From NCBI GenBank assembly GCA_032718565.1, contig JAVGVS010000316.1, forward strand, positions 77,589 through 141,588: a stretch of 64,000 nucleotides of DNA, given 5' to 3'. The notes below the pieces were generated by a model that saw nothing but the letters and a program-made list of their open reading frames with translations, was not told the DNA's origin and did not search any database. Made by a program: the position numbers and the translations under genes. The number at the start of each line of letters is the position of its first letter. The first letter of the stretch is position 1. This document shows, one piece after another, positions 12,501-21,865 of this stretch. The stretch comes from Distichodus sexfasciatus. Lineage: Eukaryota; Chordata; Actinopteri; Characiformes; Distichodontidae.

Positions 12501-15500
12501 AGAGCAGCATCATGGCGTTTCAATTTCACACTGAAATCTTCTTTGTTAAGATAAAAAGGAGACTTTCAGAGCATTTCATTTGACATTAAACTGCACTTAA
12601 AAGGTAAAACCTGACATTTCACGGCCGTTGTCACTCACCACTGCATGAGCGCTCTCCATAATTAATAGCCAGCATCACAAATTATGCTAATGGACGATTA
12701 AATGACCAGTTTTAGTGCACAGAGAGATGGAGACGGCCAATTAAGCACTTAGCTGAGCTCTTGTGTGTGTGTGTGTGTGTTATGATTATGGCTGCACCAT
12801 CCTGCGTTTACTCAGTAACAGTGTGAGAGTGAAGTGGCTGCTGTAAAATCCGGAGCTGATGTGGAGCTGTGTGTGTCAGTGTAATGAACTGCAGAAACGT
12901 GTGTGAGGTTGTGTGATGTGTAGGTTGTGGTTGTCAGTAAATACACGGTTATGTGCTGTAATTACAATGTTACTGGGGAATGTGAATGGAGCTGATGAGG
13001 AGCGAGGAAGATGCTGGTGGTCTAATGGTTACCAAGAGGTCATGGGTTCAAATCCTACCTCCAGCACTACCACCACCGTGCCCCTGAGCAAGACCCTTAA
13101 CCCCAAGGTGCTCTCTCCCTGAAGTTAGGAAATGGAAGTAACTCTGGATAAGAGCGAAATAAACTCCCGCTCTGCAGGTACCTGGTGTTCTACTGCCCGC
13201 TGGACCTGGTGTACTGCAGCGCCGCCCTGCTGCCCGCACGCCTGCTGCTCACCGCCATGAAGGAGGTGACGCGAACCTGGAAGATTGTGGGCGGAGTCAC
13301 GCAGGCCAGTAGGAAGTACAGGGACGGCCTATTCGTCATGATCGCTGTGGGCTGGGCTAAAGGTAACCACGACTACCATCACCTTAACAACGGACACACA
13401 CACACTCACGCCAGTAGAGAGACTTGTCAGGTCAGAGTCAGTGTCCTGCACCACTCTGACGTGCATGAAGTGTGTGTTTGTGTGTGTTTTACTGAGTAAT
13501 GTCCAGAGTGTGGAAATAATCAGTGTGTGGCATTTGGATGTTCTCCAGAGTCCCTCATGAAGCCCTTTGTTAAAGCGATTACGCTCCTCACCCCTCTGTC
13601 CCCGCTGTAGATGAGAACGAGGTTGAAATATCAGGCGCTGGTGTTGGGGACGTCCTGATGTGTGACGCAGATGTGTGATCCGAGTGGCAGACTGCCCATC
13701 AAACACACACACACACACACACATGCACTTTGTTTTGATTTGAGCTCAGATGATGTTGATAATAAAGAGCACCATTAGTGTTAGTGTGCGTGTGTGTGTG
13801 TGTGTTTACTGCAGCGTCCGTTAAACTCCACCTCACACCCTCCCCACATCAAACACCACAGCATGCGGCAGAATAATCAAACCCTGTTTCCTTCTCCATC
13901 TTACATTTATTAAGACAATCAACATGGAGCCGTTGTTATGGAAACATGTGTCTGAATAGTTTTTACTCTTCCATCGTGTCACTTCTTCTCATTTGTGTTT
14001 TTATGCTTCACTGCAACACAGTAACTTACCTCGTGTGTGCACATTGTGTTTTAAAGTGAGGAGTGTGCGGTGATTTGTCGTATTATGCCTGGATTTAAGG
14101 CTTATTATCTTGCTTCAGATATCATTCTGATTTAAATGTTATAATGTAATGTTTTCTGGCCTCCATATCCATCTGTCCATCACTCTCTCCTCTCCTCTGT
14201 CCCTCCAGGTGCAGGTGGGGGTTTGATGAGCAACTTTGAGCAGCTGGTTCGAGGCGTCTGGAAGCCGGAGACTAATGAATTGCTGAAGATGTCATAGTGA
14301 GCAAACACACTCCTCTAAACACTCCCTCCCAGCATGCCCTGCTCCACTGACCTGCACGCTCAACCTCCCAGAATACCACAACACAACACATGTACAAAGA
14401 TGCAGTGTGTTGAGACAGAACGGTGCCCTATACCTTCATCATGGCACAGCAGTTAGCAGAGTGGCATCAGGGTGATGGTGGTCTAGTGGTTAGGACGCTC
14501 ACATCTTCAACTCCTACTTTAACTCATCACTGGCTCCCTGAGCAAGACCTTAACCCTAATTAGGAAACGGACCCCCCCACAGCACTACTAAGTGAAGTTT
14601 TTTGCAGTAATGGAGCGACAGTATTTGCTTTTGATATTGATTTTTGCCTCTTACTTCTCTTTCTGCTGCTGATGCTGCTGTTGTCATGGTTTTGTGTGGA
14701 TGACACTTGAGAAGGGCAGTGTGGAGAAATTCAGCAGCATGAAGACTGACCATTAACCAAAGATCATCATCCCAAATATTACAAAATATAAACTGAACGG
14801 TGAATGTACAGACAAGGCAGAAAGTGCTGCATTTAACACAGATCGTGAGCAGTTGTAGCCAAAATTACTGTGTACTTTACAAAAGAAAAGTCAATGTGTT
14901 CGCAGTCGCACTCACTTTAATTCACTTGTCATTAAATTCACTTTAAGAGTACATGTAGATACAAATAACATGGAGAATTAGCCAATAGCAGCAGCACCTC
15001 ATCACACTAATAGAATGAGACACTTCATTAAAGTAGAATTTAAGTGAGTGAAAAAGGAGGCAGTCGTGAAGCAGCTTCAAACCAGCTTTACCGCAGCACC
15101 AAGTGCACAAAGCTAGAAAAATGCAGTTTAACTGAACAGATCGGCCCAGAGTTCCCCACACCACGTCCAGCTGTATGAGGCTGTCTCTGACCAATATCAC
15201 ATCACTGCATCTCTGGTTCTCACCATCGTCCTGCTGACCCATCACTGACCTCTGACCGCTGCCCTGTGTGTGTGTGTGTGTGTTCAGCCCGACCAAGGTG
15301 ACGCTGGTGGGTGCGGTGCTGTTCTCCCTGCAGCAGTGCCACATGCTGCCCCTGCAGACGCCCCAGCTCATGCTCATCTACACCGTCTTCATCGTCACCA
15401 ACAAGGTCAGTAGAACGTGTCCCTCTGCCCCAGACCAGCACACATCAGCATTGCACACACACACACGCACCTATGTAGACATAATACTAGGGATGCACCG

Positions 15501-17170
15501 ATACATCTATTATTGCATCAGGCATCAGGTATTGAGTCAATACTGCACTTGTTTACTCAGCAGAACTGCAACATTACATTAAAACTCAGTTAATATTTAC
15601 ACAAGGTCAGCAAATCTAAAAGTAAAACCTGTCGTCCAGGTGATTCCACTGGGACTGTAATGGTTAGTCTCATGAAACTATTGTTTAATACGACACCTGA
15701 TATGTTTAATATGTTTATGCCAGTCATGGCTTAAACTTGTCGGCTCATCCAGACATGTCTGTAGCTCACCTGCGTCCCTCCTCTTCCCCATTCTCTTCCA
15801 GATCACAAACTGTCATAACCCGGTTTTTAATAAGAGCTGTGCTATTACTTTTCTTGTGGTTAGCCTGTTCCTGGCGTGAGCGTCCCCTAGAGGGTGAACG
15901 GAGCTTGGGGTTGTTACACTTTAGCTGCATTTAACAGCAATCATTCTTCTTTTTCCAAACTTCATCCTTTCTTTCCCATCCTTCATTTTCTCTTCCTATT
16001 AACAGCTCAAAGTCAACTTTATTGTCATCTCTACTGTATGCATGTACACAGAGAGATGAGACGACGTGGCTCCAGTTTCCACAATACAAAGAACAAATAG
16101 GGCACATGGAGTAAACAAATATACAGTATATATATATATAGACTATACAGTATTAAAACTCTAAACTAGAGATGGAATTTGAACTATATTTTTTGTAATA
16201 TGTGCAGATTTTGTCACAGCAGTCAGGTGGAGAGAAGTGCAGTTACAATTATACCGTTACAATCATGGAATACAACTTTCTGCAGTAAATGTACTAGATC
16301 AGCTGCAGTGAACTCTGCACAGACCGTCTGTAAACATAAACATAACCCATAATAATAATAGAATAATAATAATAATGATAATAATAATGCCTGTTGTAAT
16401 GTTCTGCAGCAGCCGTGTGTTGTGGTGTGTGAGCAGCAGGGTGGCGCTGTTCCGGCCGCTGCTGATGTGCCGTTTAACGTGGAGCTGCTCGTCCCGTCTT
16501 ATATCTCATTCCTCTTCATCCCGTCTGATCTGCCAGGCTCGGTGTGATCTGACTGATGCGTTCATGCCACACACGCTCCCACACACACAACCCTCACCAT
16601 TACCGCTTCCACTCGTCTTTTGCATCATTTTCATCTAATTGCATCACTTTCCTTAAACCGAGCAAAGTCTCCCGTCTCTTAACAAGGCCTTACGTCATGC
16701 GCCGCTCCCACAGCCCTGTCTTTACAGCTCCGTCTCCCGCTACCTGCCTGAGAAACAGCCTTCCTGCTCTGACCTCGCTCTCGCACCTCCGCGCTCATTC
16801 CTCTCCCTTACTGTCTTCCACTGAAACTTTTTCTCTTGTGCTCTTGTTTGGAAGCAGTTACAGCAGTTACATCTTCCCCTTATGTCCTGTGTATATATTT
16901 AACCCATTTGTGTTCCTCCTGCAGGTAAGGATGATGCTGGGCTTCTCCTCCTCCCTGTTCGCCCCGTTGGAGTCGGCACTGTACCACGCCCTCTTCGCCC
17001 GACCTCTGACCTACGCCCCCCTGACCGACCAAAAGACCACACCGACCCCACGCTCCTCCTCTTCCTCGCAGATGGAGGGCAAAACCTCCTCCTCCTCCAG
17101 CGTGTCCAACGGCTCCCCGGCGGCGTCTGACGGTGACGAGCGTTCGGGCAGCTGTAAGAAGACGGATTGA
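3441..17170 (+). CDS. tmem38b: Trimeric intracellular cation channel type B (TRIC-B), six exons
   Basis: Joined exons 3441-3558, 10747-10903, 13178-13362, 14209-14296, 15288-15405 and 16925-17170 give 912 nt, 303 residues plus stop, against about 291 in human TRIC-B. TRIC proteins are homotrimeric potassium-permeable channels of the ER/SR membrane that balance charge during calcium release. TRIC-B rather than TRIC-A is indicated by FPYFDTAHYLVSVMA (residues 20-34), the KEVTRTWKIVGG motif (120-131) and KMSYPTKVTL (180-189). K120 and R124 correspond to the lipid (PIP2)-contacting residues known in the family. Seven hydrophobic segments can be placed at about 19-36, 51-71, 82-104, 107-121, 143-165, 186-203 and 209-228. 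The tail is serine-rich and then charged. The start lies just ahead of the conserved N-terminus, in context gagagATGg. All introns are GT-AG with consistent phases. Loss of the human gene causes a recessive osteogenesis imperfecta. Confidence 0.95.
4285..4450 (-). repeat. SINE family 1
   Basis: Minus-strand copy: gtgagtgattatttgtcatt tail, gcacacagtgcaccacaacc, then ggggacggtacc and ggcgactttccgattac. The tRNA-like head is partly missing. Confidence 0.75.
5725..5945 (-). repeat. SINE family 1, rearranged
   Basis: The tail and middle match the family (cattgtgaacacagcacagc, gatggtaccttcctcatgag). The head is degraded and is followed by gagcaaggctcttaaccc, which resembles the second SINE family. 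Confidence 0.65.
6865..7076 (+). repeat. SINE family 1
   Basis: Plus-strand copy with ggttcaattttcagaccag, aaggtaccactgaggtactc, agctgcccactgctc and the tail gttcacaatgacaagtaatc. Confidence 0.75.
8904..9412 (+). repeat. SINE family 1, split by a later insertion
   Basis: The head ggggcagttggtggtgtaac and B box gttcaagtcc run to about 9005. The family resumes at 9301 with gttaccgtccccaggcactc and ends at the usual tail. The intervening DNA at 9006-9298 is foreign to the family. Confidence 0.75.
9006..9298. mobile_element. hAT-like non-autonomous element
   Basis: This insertion of about 290 bp splits a SINE. Its ends are imperfect inverted repeats, aggtgtgaa on the left and ttcaacacct on the right. 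The opening gtgaacctccactggtctca resembles the ends of teleost hAT-type elements. A target-site duplication is not clear. Confidence 0.5.
9450..9590. repeat. Dispersed repeat fragment (family 4)
   Basis: Sequence of the type tgtacaacacgaagtgaaatgcaa resembles other fragments here at 16005, 19150 and 48900 that read tttattgtca...gagacgagacaacgtggctc. The class is uncertain. Confidence 0.3.
9908..10021. repeat. TG and CA microsatellite pair
   Basis: A TG run at 9908-9929 and a CA run at 9994-10021, about 65 bp apart, are complementary and could fold into a hairpin. Confidence 0.85.
10747..10903 (+). CDS. tmem38b: tmem38b coding exon 2
   Basis: The exon encodes residues 40-91 and two bases of W92: second membrane segment (CWFSSMLYCFGGAVLAGVIM) and the start of the third (NTTNVLLASLMW). 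The acceptor is ttgcag at 10741-10746, directly preceded by ten TG units. The donor is tg|gtgtgt at 10904, so the last codon becomes TGG only after splicing to exon 3. Its length of 157 nt is not a multiple of three, so skipping it would shift the frame. Confidence 0.93.
11502..11756. mobile_element. Foldback (inverted-repeat) element
   Basis: Arm 11502-11590 (ttccgtcactaaaactcaag ... gaccgcgca) is repeated in inverted orientation at 11667-11756 with a few mismatches. About 76 bp separate the arms. The shape fits a palindromic MITE. No coding capacity is seen, and the target duplication was not resolved. Confidence 0.75.
12085..12195 (-). mobile_element. hAT-type terminal fragment
   Basis: The sequence is full of tcggtatcggcagatatcc and ggtatcggcccatctctaat, the familiar end of teleost hAT elements. 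Read on the minus strand it starts tagagatgggccgatacc. Only one end is present. Confidence 0.6.
12283..12296 (-). promoter_or_regulatory. CTCF-like motif, one mismatch
   Basis: The minus strand reads CCACTAGAGGTCAG, one base from the CTCF core. It lies in tmem38b intron 2. Confidence 0.3.
12595..12755. promoter_or_regulatory. Candidate enhancer-like block, tmem38b intron 2
   Basis: This complex, repeat-free DNA sits between microsatellites. It holds a POU-like attatgctaat (12681-12691), homeodomain sites (ataattaatag, gattaaatga) and caattaagcacttagctgag. The composition is like that of vertebrate conserved non-coding elements. Conservation itself was not tested. Confidence 0.35.
13010..13155 (+). 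repeat. SINE family 2, abutting tmem38b exon 3
   Basis: The copy reads ggtggtctaatggttaccaa, the B box ggttcaaatcc, tacctccagcactaccacca, gagcaagacccttaacccca, and ends ctctggataagagcg. The exon 3 acceptor lies about 20 bp beyond the end. Confidence 0.8.
13178..13362 (+). CDS. tmem38b: tmem38b coding exon 3
   Basis: The exon completes W92 and encodes residues 93-153 plus one base of G154. It carries YLVFYCPLDLVY and the TRIC-B signature KEVTRTWKIVGGV, then GLFVMIAVGWAKG. The acceptor is tctgcag at 13171-13177 and the donor g|gtaacc at 13363. A SINE copy ends about 20 bp upstream of the acceptor. Confidence 0.94.
13363..14208 (+). other. tmem38b intron 3
   Basis: No gene is visible. The intron has CA runs at 13394-13406 and 13702-13722 and a TG run at 13789-13806. 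The block at about 13855-13960 is repeat-poor and AT-rich, with no clear assignment. Confidence 0.8.
14209..14296 (+). CDS. tmem38b: tmem38b coding exon 4
   Basis: The exon encodes the end of codon 154 to S182 and two bases of Y183. It includes GAGGGLMSNFEQLVRGVWKP, the conserved pore-helix region with a glycine-rich kink. The acceptor is ccctccag at 14201-14208 after a good pyrimidine tract. The donor is ta|gtgagc at 14297. Read straight through, a stop (TAG) would arise at the junction; splicing to exon 5 turns it into TAC. Confidence 0.93.
14297..15287 (+). other. tmem38b intron 4
   Basis: The intron contains a degraded SINE (about 14460-14570) and otherwise unremarkable sequence. It ends in CTGAC-type branch-site candidates at 15244 and 15252, nine TG units, and ttcag. 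Confidence 0.8.
14460..14570 (+). repeat. SINE family 2, degraded
   Basis: The copy reads gatggtggtctagtggttag, then a damaged B box, ccctgagcaagaccttaacc and attaggaaacgga. Confidence 0.6.
15288..15405 (+). CDS. tmem38b: tmem38b coding exon 5
   Basis: The exon completes Y183 and encodes P184-K222, covering the sixth membrane segment (VTLVGAVLFSLQQCH) and most of the seventh (LMLIYTVFIVTNK). The acceptor is ttcag at 15283-15287, directly after nine TG units. The donor is aag|gtcagt at 15406, phase 0. Its 118 nt are not a multiple of three. Confidence 0.93.
15488..15600 (+). mobile_element. hAT-type terminal fragment
   Basis: It starts tagggatgcaccgatac, a common teleost hAT terminus, and continues gcatcaggtattgagtcaat. 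The other end was not found nearby. Confidence 0.5.
16005..16200 (+). repeat. Dispersed repeat (family 4)
   Basis: The copy reads aaagtcaactttattgtcat and cagagagatgagacgacgtg, matching 48946-49030 (gagacgagacaacgtggctc). The element class is not clear. Confidence 0.45.
16925..17170 (+). CDS. tmem38b: tmem38b coding exon 6 and stop
   Basis: The exon encodes V223-D303 and TGA at 17168-17170. The start (VRMMLGFSSSLFAPLESALY) aligns with the human ITMMTTQ...FAPFEDTL region. The remainder is a low-complexity tail rich in serine and threonine with a CKKTD end, which varies between TRIC-B proteins. The acceptor is tcctgcag at 16917-16924. The first exon bases, gtaagg, themselves match a 5' splice site. 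The open reading extends upstream to 16556 only by chance. Confidence 0.92.
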   Translation, partial: VRMMLGFSSSLFAPLESALYHALFARPLTYAPLTDQKTTPTPRSSSSSQMEGKTSSSSSVSNGSPAASDGDERSGSCKKTD

Positions 17171-18940
17171 GCCGAGCCCCGAGCGCGCGGCAACACTGTG
17201 ATGCCACATGTAGCTCTCTGTAGTCTTCCTCTTTCCGTTAAAGGAGAGCGCCACCCAAATGAATCAGAGCAGGGTGAGCAGCAGAGCAGGCGGATTTGGG
17301 TGGAGCGCTCCTTTAAAGGTGGCACTTTCACAACTGGCACAGTTTGTATCTTAAAGCAGATCTTTAATGATCTCATATCTTTTATCTGTATAGCTGGTTT
17401 GGATGTGTGAATATTTCCTACTCTAAAAGATTTATGATTTTACAATGAAATATTCTATGATTTTTATATTATTTATATTGAAAGGAAATTTGTTTAAGAA
17501 TGTGCTGGTTTCTCTCTAGCTTGCTGTACTTTTCTTCACTGTGACTTCTGGCGAGAATGAGAAATTATACTAAAACACATGAAATGTCTGAGTGTTTGCT
17601 TCTTTATGAGTAAGTGTGTAGGTTTCGGTGGATTCTCCAGGAACTGCCCCCGTGTCGGGTGTAAAAACTGGGCGCTGCTCTGTCGTGGTGCAGGAGCTGA
17701 GCATAGCTTCCCCATGAGAGCACGGTGTTGAAGGGGTTTGCCTCGTCCAGATGACGTGGTGCAGGTTTGAAGTGAGCGCAGACTCACACCTGCATGGTAA
17801 TCACGCTCTCCTCCCTGTGTGTGTGTGTGTGTGTGTGTGTGGAGTTGCTGCAAAGTTAAAGGTGTATTGGAGGTGATGTGTTATTCTCTCTCTCGCACGC
17901 ACACTGACACACTCACCAGTTGTCCTTCCTGAGTCCTTGTTCTCGTAAACTTACCTTCCATCACTGTGAGGGGGTGTGTGTGTGTGTGTGTGTGGATGTG
18001 TGTGTGAGGGGCAGCTGGTTTGAATCTTCATCACATTGCTCTAATGAGCTTCAGGTCCAGTCTGTTTCTCCACAGAGTCAGATTAGCAGAAGGGCCAGAC
18101 ACACAGACCTGTCTTACACACACACATTTACTTCACTCTGCTTTTAGTGATGTTCCATGTAGATAATGATGAGTGTAAGTAAGCCTACAGCTGCCCCCAA
18201 ACACAAACACAAGCTCAGCAACATCAGCATCAAACTTCCCTGCTCTTTTAGTTCTCTAATCTCTCCTTTAATACAGAGATATATCTTATTTAATATATTA
18301 ACACATTCTTTTGCATTGTTGTATTATCTTTTGTGGGAAAAGGCCATTTCAGCGCTCTGTTTTGTTCAGTACCGTTCCCAATCTGCAAACGTAGAGTCTG
18401 AAACTAAATCCAGATCAGAAATACACACACACACATACACACACAAAATAAAACACACATCTTCAGACAAGGTCTCATACATACATATCTCTTTGCGTGT
18501 GTGTGTGTGTGAGTGTGTTTGAACCCTACTCAGAATGGGCGATGGGTTAAAATGAACACATTATGGAGGATAATCACAGCTTATGTTCCCTAATAGGAAA
18601 TAAACACACAGAGAGTGTAATCTCATTTCCTCATGTTGTCATGCAGTAAGCAGAGAAATCCCACACACTTAGAAACGCTGCGCCTTTAATTACATCATCA
18701 TCTCCTCAACGCTGCACACAATGGAATTATGGAGCAGCCCGGAGCGTGCCAGTGTTACACTCCCCGTGCCAGCAACCACACACACACACACACACTTCCA
18801 ATTCTAGATTTTCAGCTTTAAAACCAAATCTCGCCAAAGCAGCCACGCAGTGTGTGACGTGAGCTGTAGAGAAGAAGGTCGTGCTGGTGTCTTCCTCTCC
18901 AACTGAACGTCAAATCAAATGAATTAACCTTAATTAACAC
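17171..18940 (+). other. tmem38b 3' UTR and downstream flank
   Basis: The 3' UTR begins at 17171. No AATAAA is seen in the first kilobase; the first clear one is at 18599-18604, so the message may use a variant signal or have a long UTR. TG runs lie at 17815-17840 and 17973-17993, and CA/TG runs at 18421-18515. A repeat-poor block at 18640-18780 contains taattacatcatcatctcc and could be regulatory, with weak support. Confidence 0.4.
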
Positions 18941-18949
18941 AACGTCATC

Positions 18950-19139
18950 CATCATTTCACCCATCCGTGAAGGAGCAGTGGACAGCTGTTGCAGGAGCTC
19001 CCAGGGGGCAATGCTTGGGGACGGTACCTTTGTCATACCTATGAGTACCTCAGTGGTACCTTTACGGAACCAGTACTTGAACCGGCGACTCTCCGATCAC
19101 GGTGCATACTCTCTAACCATTACACTACCCACTGTCCCA
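18950..19139 (-). repeat. SINE family 1
   Basis: Minus-strand copy: cacccatccgtgaaggagca, tgcttggggacggtaccttt, tgaaccggcgactctccgat, then cattacactacccactgtccc, the reverse of the tRNA-like head. Confidence 0.8.
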
Positions 19140-19149
19140 ACAAGTCGAG

Positions 19150-19420
19150 GCCTGCGGATGATCAAGATTCCAAATGATTTATCACACAAACAGCCATACA
19201 ACATGTAGTGAAACAGACCCTGATTTGTTCCTGACTCAGTGCAAAATTAAAGTTAACAAACAGATTAAATTAACATTCCAAGAATCTAAATTTGCAAAAT
19301 AAAAATATATGGAATATAAAATAAATAGTGCAGAGTTCCTTTTTAGCTGCACAGAACAGCTAATTTAGTTAAGTATCATTAATGAACAGCATGCAGGTCA
19401 TAAACACACAGGCAGGATCC
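19150..19420. repeat. Dispersed repeat fragment (family 4), weak
   Basis: The stretch reads atacaacatgtagtgaaaca, then gtgcaaaattaaagttaaca and a long AT-rich tail. It resembles the 9450 and 16005 copies only in part. Confidence 0.25.
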
Positions 19421-19519
19421 CTCGGTCTTGTCTTGGTCTTGCTGTCTCAGATCGACATAGTGGTCGGAAGATTTGGAGCAAACAGTATCCATGATCCAGT
19501 ATCTACTAACAGTGATGCT

Positions 19520-19523
<4 letters not shown>

Positions 19524-19573
<50 letters not shown>
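19524..19573. repeat. (TC)n microsatellite
   Basis: About 25 uninterrupted TC units. Confidence 0.96.
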
Positions 19574-19575
<2 letters not shown>

Positions 19576-20221
19576 TTTTAAGTATTTCATCAAACTGTAT
19601 TAGTTTTTCAATCTGTTATTTGTCCATAATGTCTGTGTTCTATTGTTCTTGCCTTACTGAACAACAGGCTTGATATCATTGGCAGTGTGTTGTAATCACA
19701 TGCCACTGCAGACATCAAGATGTCAGAATCTTTTAAGCACTTGTTCTTATTAATACACAATTTGATGTGCAGTTTGTATTGGTATGTAGTATTTGTAGTT
19801 TGCATTTGATTCATGTGATGTGTGCACATGTCTTTATATTGTTTGATTACAGTATTTTACTTAAAATGGTGTTGTTTAACTAAATAAATGTGACCATTGA
19901 CTTTTAAGTAACATCTGCATATCACGTTGTGTTGACATTGTGAGGCCTAATCCATTCCAGGGAAGTTGACATCATACGGTGTAATTTGGCTAGTCCTACT
20001 ACAGTGGGACATGATGCAATTTCAAGTTTAGAACTGTGTATCTTCAATTTGATGTTACAATTTCATCTACAAATGAAGTATAATTGAAATCAGTCACATA
20101 TTACCCATTCTTTAGACGGTTGTTGGAGGTGTTAGCTGTTCTGTCAGATGACTTTGGGGCCAGTCAGTACCCGTCATGTCAGTCCTCAACAGCACACAAA
20201 AGTTAAGGGAGTCTTTTTTTT

Positions 20222-20330
20222 TTTTTGGTCTCGGTCTTGGTCTCGCCTCGACTTTGTCTTGGTCTTGACTCGGTCTTAGTCTTGGTCTTGTCTTGGTCTC
20301 GACACCCTCTGGTCTTGACTACAAGTCTTA
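20222..20330. repeat. TCTTGGTC-type degenerate tandem repeat
   Basis: Irregular repeats of tcttggtct and tcgactcgg end in cttgactacaagtcttaaac. A short matching piece (ctcggtcttgtcttggtctt) lies at 19421, so the two may be ends of one old element about 0.9 kb long. Confidence 0.5.
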
Positions 20331-20760
20331 AACTCACTCCAATCTAGTGTTTTAATTGATTACAGCCACATTCATGAAAAGGTCCCACACAAGATATAAT
20401 TTTGATTTTTGTGCATGAACATGATAAAGGTCTCCAATATTTTAATGTTATATCATATCAATCTAAAATGAAATGCACACGTGACATAATATTCATGATG
20501 AATATTGCTCTTGCCGTTACTCACCAGTCTAGTAGCTGCCTGTATGTGAAAGAGTGAACTCTTAGTTTATGCACGCCAGGGAACCGCAGACTGTTTAAAT
20601 GTGAGAACAAACCACTGCAGTTACATGTATGTGCAGTATAACATCTACATTTGATATGTATTGTGCCCGTGTTTCTGGTGCGTAATATCGCATGATCTTG
20701 CATGATTAAAAATGTTATGAATCATATCTAACTTACATCAATATAAAATTTTCCGTATGA
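20331..20760. other. AT-rich non-coding stretch
   Basis: I see no gene or recognisable repeat here. Confidence 0.5.
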
Positions 20761-20768
20761 TTTAAAAT

Positions 20769-21098
20769 TCATTCATTCATTCATTTTCCGAACCGCTGTA
20801 TCCCAACTGGGGTCACGGGGGGGACCGGAGCCTATCCCGGGACCAACCCTGGGCAGGCACCAACACACCGCAAGGCACACACACACACTCACACACGCAT
20901 CCACACATTACAGGGCCAATTTAGAGTCACCAAGTAACCTACATTACATGCCTTTGGACTGTGGGAGGAAAACAGAGCACCCGGAGAAAACCCACGCGAA
21001 CACGGGCGAGCATGCAGACTTCACACAGAGAGACCCTACGGCTGTCCACGGGGTTCGAACCCAGGACCTTCTCACTGTGAGAAGTCCATGTCCAATGG
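20769..21098 (+). mobile_element. Dispersed repeat family 3 with 8-bp target duplication
   Basis: The 330-bp element begins tcattcattcattttccgaac and contains ggggaccggagcctatcccg, ggactgtgggaggaaaacag and cccaggaccttctcactgtg. It is flanked by TTTAAAAT at 20761-20768 and 21099-21106. The same family lies at 23424, 34556, 52085 (minus) and 53876. Confidence 0.75.
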
Positions 21099-21106
21099 TT
21101 TAAAAT

Positions 21107-21865
21107 AATAATTACAAATGCTTTTAGTATAAAATGATAAAAGTGCTTGTAGAAATGCAACAGTTTTTTAATAAATTGATTTCATATGATATGCCGACTG
21201 GACGTGTTGAATATTAAAGTGTCTGTATGTGTGTTTATAAAGCTCCCAATATGAGGACTTTGAGCTGATCACACACTGATAAAGCAGGGACGTATTCTTA
21301 TTCAAGTGTGTGTGTGTGTGTGTGGTCGGTCAGAGGCGGACCCTCGTCTCTCTGCGTTTCCTTTTCCTGCCCTTTGTGATGTCACCACACTGTGTGCACT
21401 CACGTGCCCTCACACACACTCCATCTGGAGCAGCAAGGTGTCCTGGGGGAAGTGTGTGCGTACGAGAGAGCTGGGTGTGTACCAACCTGAAACGTCCACT
21501 AGGGGGGGTGTTGGTGCCTCCTGAGTGGCCAGATCAGCGGGCAGCTGGCAGAGCTCACCCCCGTCTCACAGGAATGGTAGATACCCAAACACAGAGTGGC
21601 ACGTCCTCAACCAGCATCACAGCTGACACAAAGAACACACACACACACACACACACACAGGTCTGCTCTCTTTGTCTTCTTGTAGAGCGTGAGGGCAGCA
21701 GGGGCTACGCTAAAACAGAAAAGTGAACACAAAGTTAATTTCCCATCAGCAGCTCACAGACGGGACGCGTGTAATTACTGTGTGTGTGTGTGTTACGAGC
21801 AGCTGTGAGTTTCAGCATCTCAGGCTGCAGTGTGCTGCTTTGTGTTGATCTCAGCATCCCTACAG
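21107..21865. other. Non-coding stretch with microsatellites
   Basis: TG runs at 21307-21323 and 21781-21794 and a CA run at 21636-21659. A near-CTCF match (CCACTAGGGGGGGT) lies at 21496-21509. No exon is supported. Confidence 0.5.

Larger units (their letters stand above)
10904..13177 (+). other. tmem38b intron 2
   Basis: The intron opens with a CA-rich run (10912-10945). It then contains a foldback element (11502-11756), a hAT terminal fragment (12085-12195), CA and TG microsatellites (12333-12359, 12761-12780), an enhancer-like block (12595-12755) and a SINE (13010-13155) close to the acceptor. Confidence 0.85.
15406..16924 (+). other. tmem38b intron 5
   Basis: The intron holds a CA run (15453-15470), a hAT-type terminal fragment starting tagggatgcaccgatac (15488-15600), a dispersed repeat at 16005-16200, and a long pyrimidine-rich stretch at 16590-16830. 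No exon-like sequence with family similarity is present. Confidence 0.8.

Noticed and set aside
16435..16456. Additional CTCF site in agcagcagggtggcgctgtt
   Set aside because: One extra base separates the two halves of the core, so the match is poor compared with the upstream cluster.
16556..16924. Open frame continuing upstream of tmem38b exon 6
   Set aside because: TRIC-B similarity begins only after the acceptor at 16924. The upstream part is pyrimidine-rich intron.
16880..17376. Three minus-strand frames opposite exon 6
   Set aside because: They are antisense shadows of the serine-rich, CT-rich tail, with no family similarity.
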